Below are positions 46,831-47,602 of a stretch of 47,602 nt of DNA, piece by piece. The number at the start of each line of letters is the position of its first letter. The first letter of the stretch is position 1. Position numbers and translations under genes: made by a program. The notes under the pieces are model-generated. The model was given only the letters and a program-made list of their open reading frames with translations. It had not been told where the DNA came from and searched no databases. Origin of the DNA: Parcubacteria group bacterium GW2011_GWA2_43_11 (GTDB taxonomy: Bacteria > Patescibacteriota > Minisyncoccia > Phycocordibacterales > UBA12088); assembly GCA_000998805.1 (NCBI GenBank), contig LCFC01000005.1:1-47602 (forward strand), read 5' to 3'.

Positions 46831-47172
46831 AGGACCTACGCAAACGGATACACCACAAGGGCACCACAGGAGTACTTCATTTTTCTAATTCGTTCCTCAT
46901 AAGAAAAATTGGTCGCATTCCTGTTTTCATAATCGCTGCGCTCCTTGAAAACAATGGCTCATTTCTTTGTTACGCTACACAAAATAATTCTCATCGTACT
47001 GCCTATACGCCTCGTATTATTTTGTTTGCACGCCGATGAAGTGCGACCAATTTTTGTTAGCCGAAGGCGTACACGACATTGTTTTCTTGCGACCAAAGGG
47101 AGCTAGAAAACAAGAAGTACTCTTGTGGTGAAAATGAAGTACTCTTGTGGTGTATCCGTTTTCGCAAGTCCT
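46831..47172. mobile_element. MITE-like nested inverted-repeat element, copy 2 of the ACCTACGYAAACGGAT family
   Basis: 29-bp terminal inverted repeats with 3 mismatches (46831-46859 / 47144-47172); internal AAAAATTGGTCGCA/TGCGACCAATTTTT and GAAAACAATG/CATTGTTTTC; 22-bp-spaced direct repeat GAAGTACTCTTGTGGTG. Confidence 0.6.
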
Positions 47173-47424
47173 AATCGCACGCAAGTACCAAGTATGTATT
47201 TACGGCGCCAGAAAACATGGTGTTAATTTTTTTGTTACACAAAATATTTAATACTTCACATAAGTTTCATTGTATTTCCCTATACTCTTAGAAAACGAGT
47301 AGTTGTATTGCGTAATCTAAAGCTATATAGAAATACTCATTTTTAGAACAAGTACATGTAGAGAAAAAGTGCCAAGCACACTTTCTATATATATAACCAA
47401 ACATTATTTACTAACAAAACAGTT

Positions 47425-47602
47425 ATGAAAAAGATAAGAAACAAACATGTGGCAACGTCATGGTCTAGTCAAACAGAACATGAACCTGAAAATATATACT
47501 TTGGAGAACAAACAACTTCTCTCGTAACCAAGGAAAGGGGGATGCGTATAGCACTTGAAACCGTTGCAGTGGTTGGACTTGGGTATGTCGGCTTGCCATT
47601 GG
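47425..47602 (+). CDS. Nucleotide-sugar dehydrogenase (UDP-glucose/GDP-mannose DH family), 5' part
   Basis: MKKIRNKHVATSW...LETVAVVGLGYVGLPL Rossmann start; runs off the window. Confidence 0.85.
   Translation, partial: MKKIRNKHVATSWSSQTEHEPENIYFGEQTTSLVTKERGMRIALETVAVVGLGYVGLPL

Noticed and set aside
47114-47152. Direct repeats as a CRISPR array
   Set aside because: Only two 17-bp units with a 5-bp gap inside an inverted-repeat element; no spacers and no cas genes in the window.
3067-47602. Alternative genetic code (UGA recoding as in Gracilibacteria/Absconditabacteria)
   Set aside because: serS, lysS and other conserved genes end at UGA at the expected C-terminus, with no in-frame UGA inside conserved domains.

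Overview
47.6 kb window of an AT-rich bacterial chromosome, most likely a Patescibacteria/CPR (Parcubacteria-like) genome. That assignment is inferred from the gene set, compact genes and many short leaders; no 16S gene is present. UGA is used as a stop, so genetic code 11 fits. Housekeeping genes: dprA, serS, an FtsQ-like protein, a membrane-anchored ClpA/C-like HSP100, a DUS-family dihydrouridine synthase, a short dnaX, glmS, lysS, tRNA-Gln(UUG), pbpC and a 2169-aa alpha-2-macroglobulin. Between about 11.9 and 29.4 kb lies a mosaic accessory region of small enzymes and orphan proteins: APH-like kinase, VOC, S51 peptidase, NUDIX, methyltransferase, ABC exporter, lone PurM-like protein, cytosolic trypsin-like protease, RibD-like reductase and a Cys-rich micro-protein. 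Many of these are separately bounded by strong intrinsic terminators and several have strong Shine-Dalgarno sites. Most interesting signals: (1) a promoter-to-terminator unit at about 17.39-17.58 kb with nested long-range helices and no credible CDS, a candidate structured ncRNA; (2) two related terminal-inverted-repeat elements after pbpC/A2M and after the HI0933-like gene; (3) an HSP100 with degenerate D1 motifs and N-terminal TM helices; (4) a CxxCxxxC micro-protein; (5) a split between apparently leaderless genes and SD-led accessory genes; (6) a tRNA-Gln flanked by two nuclease-like ORFs. All functional calls were made by eye from motifs; no database search was run.
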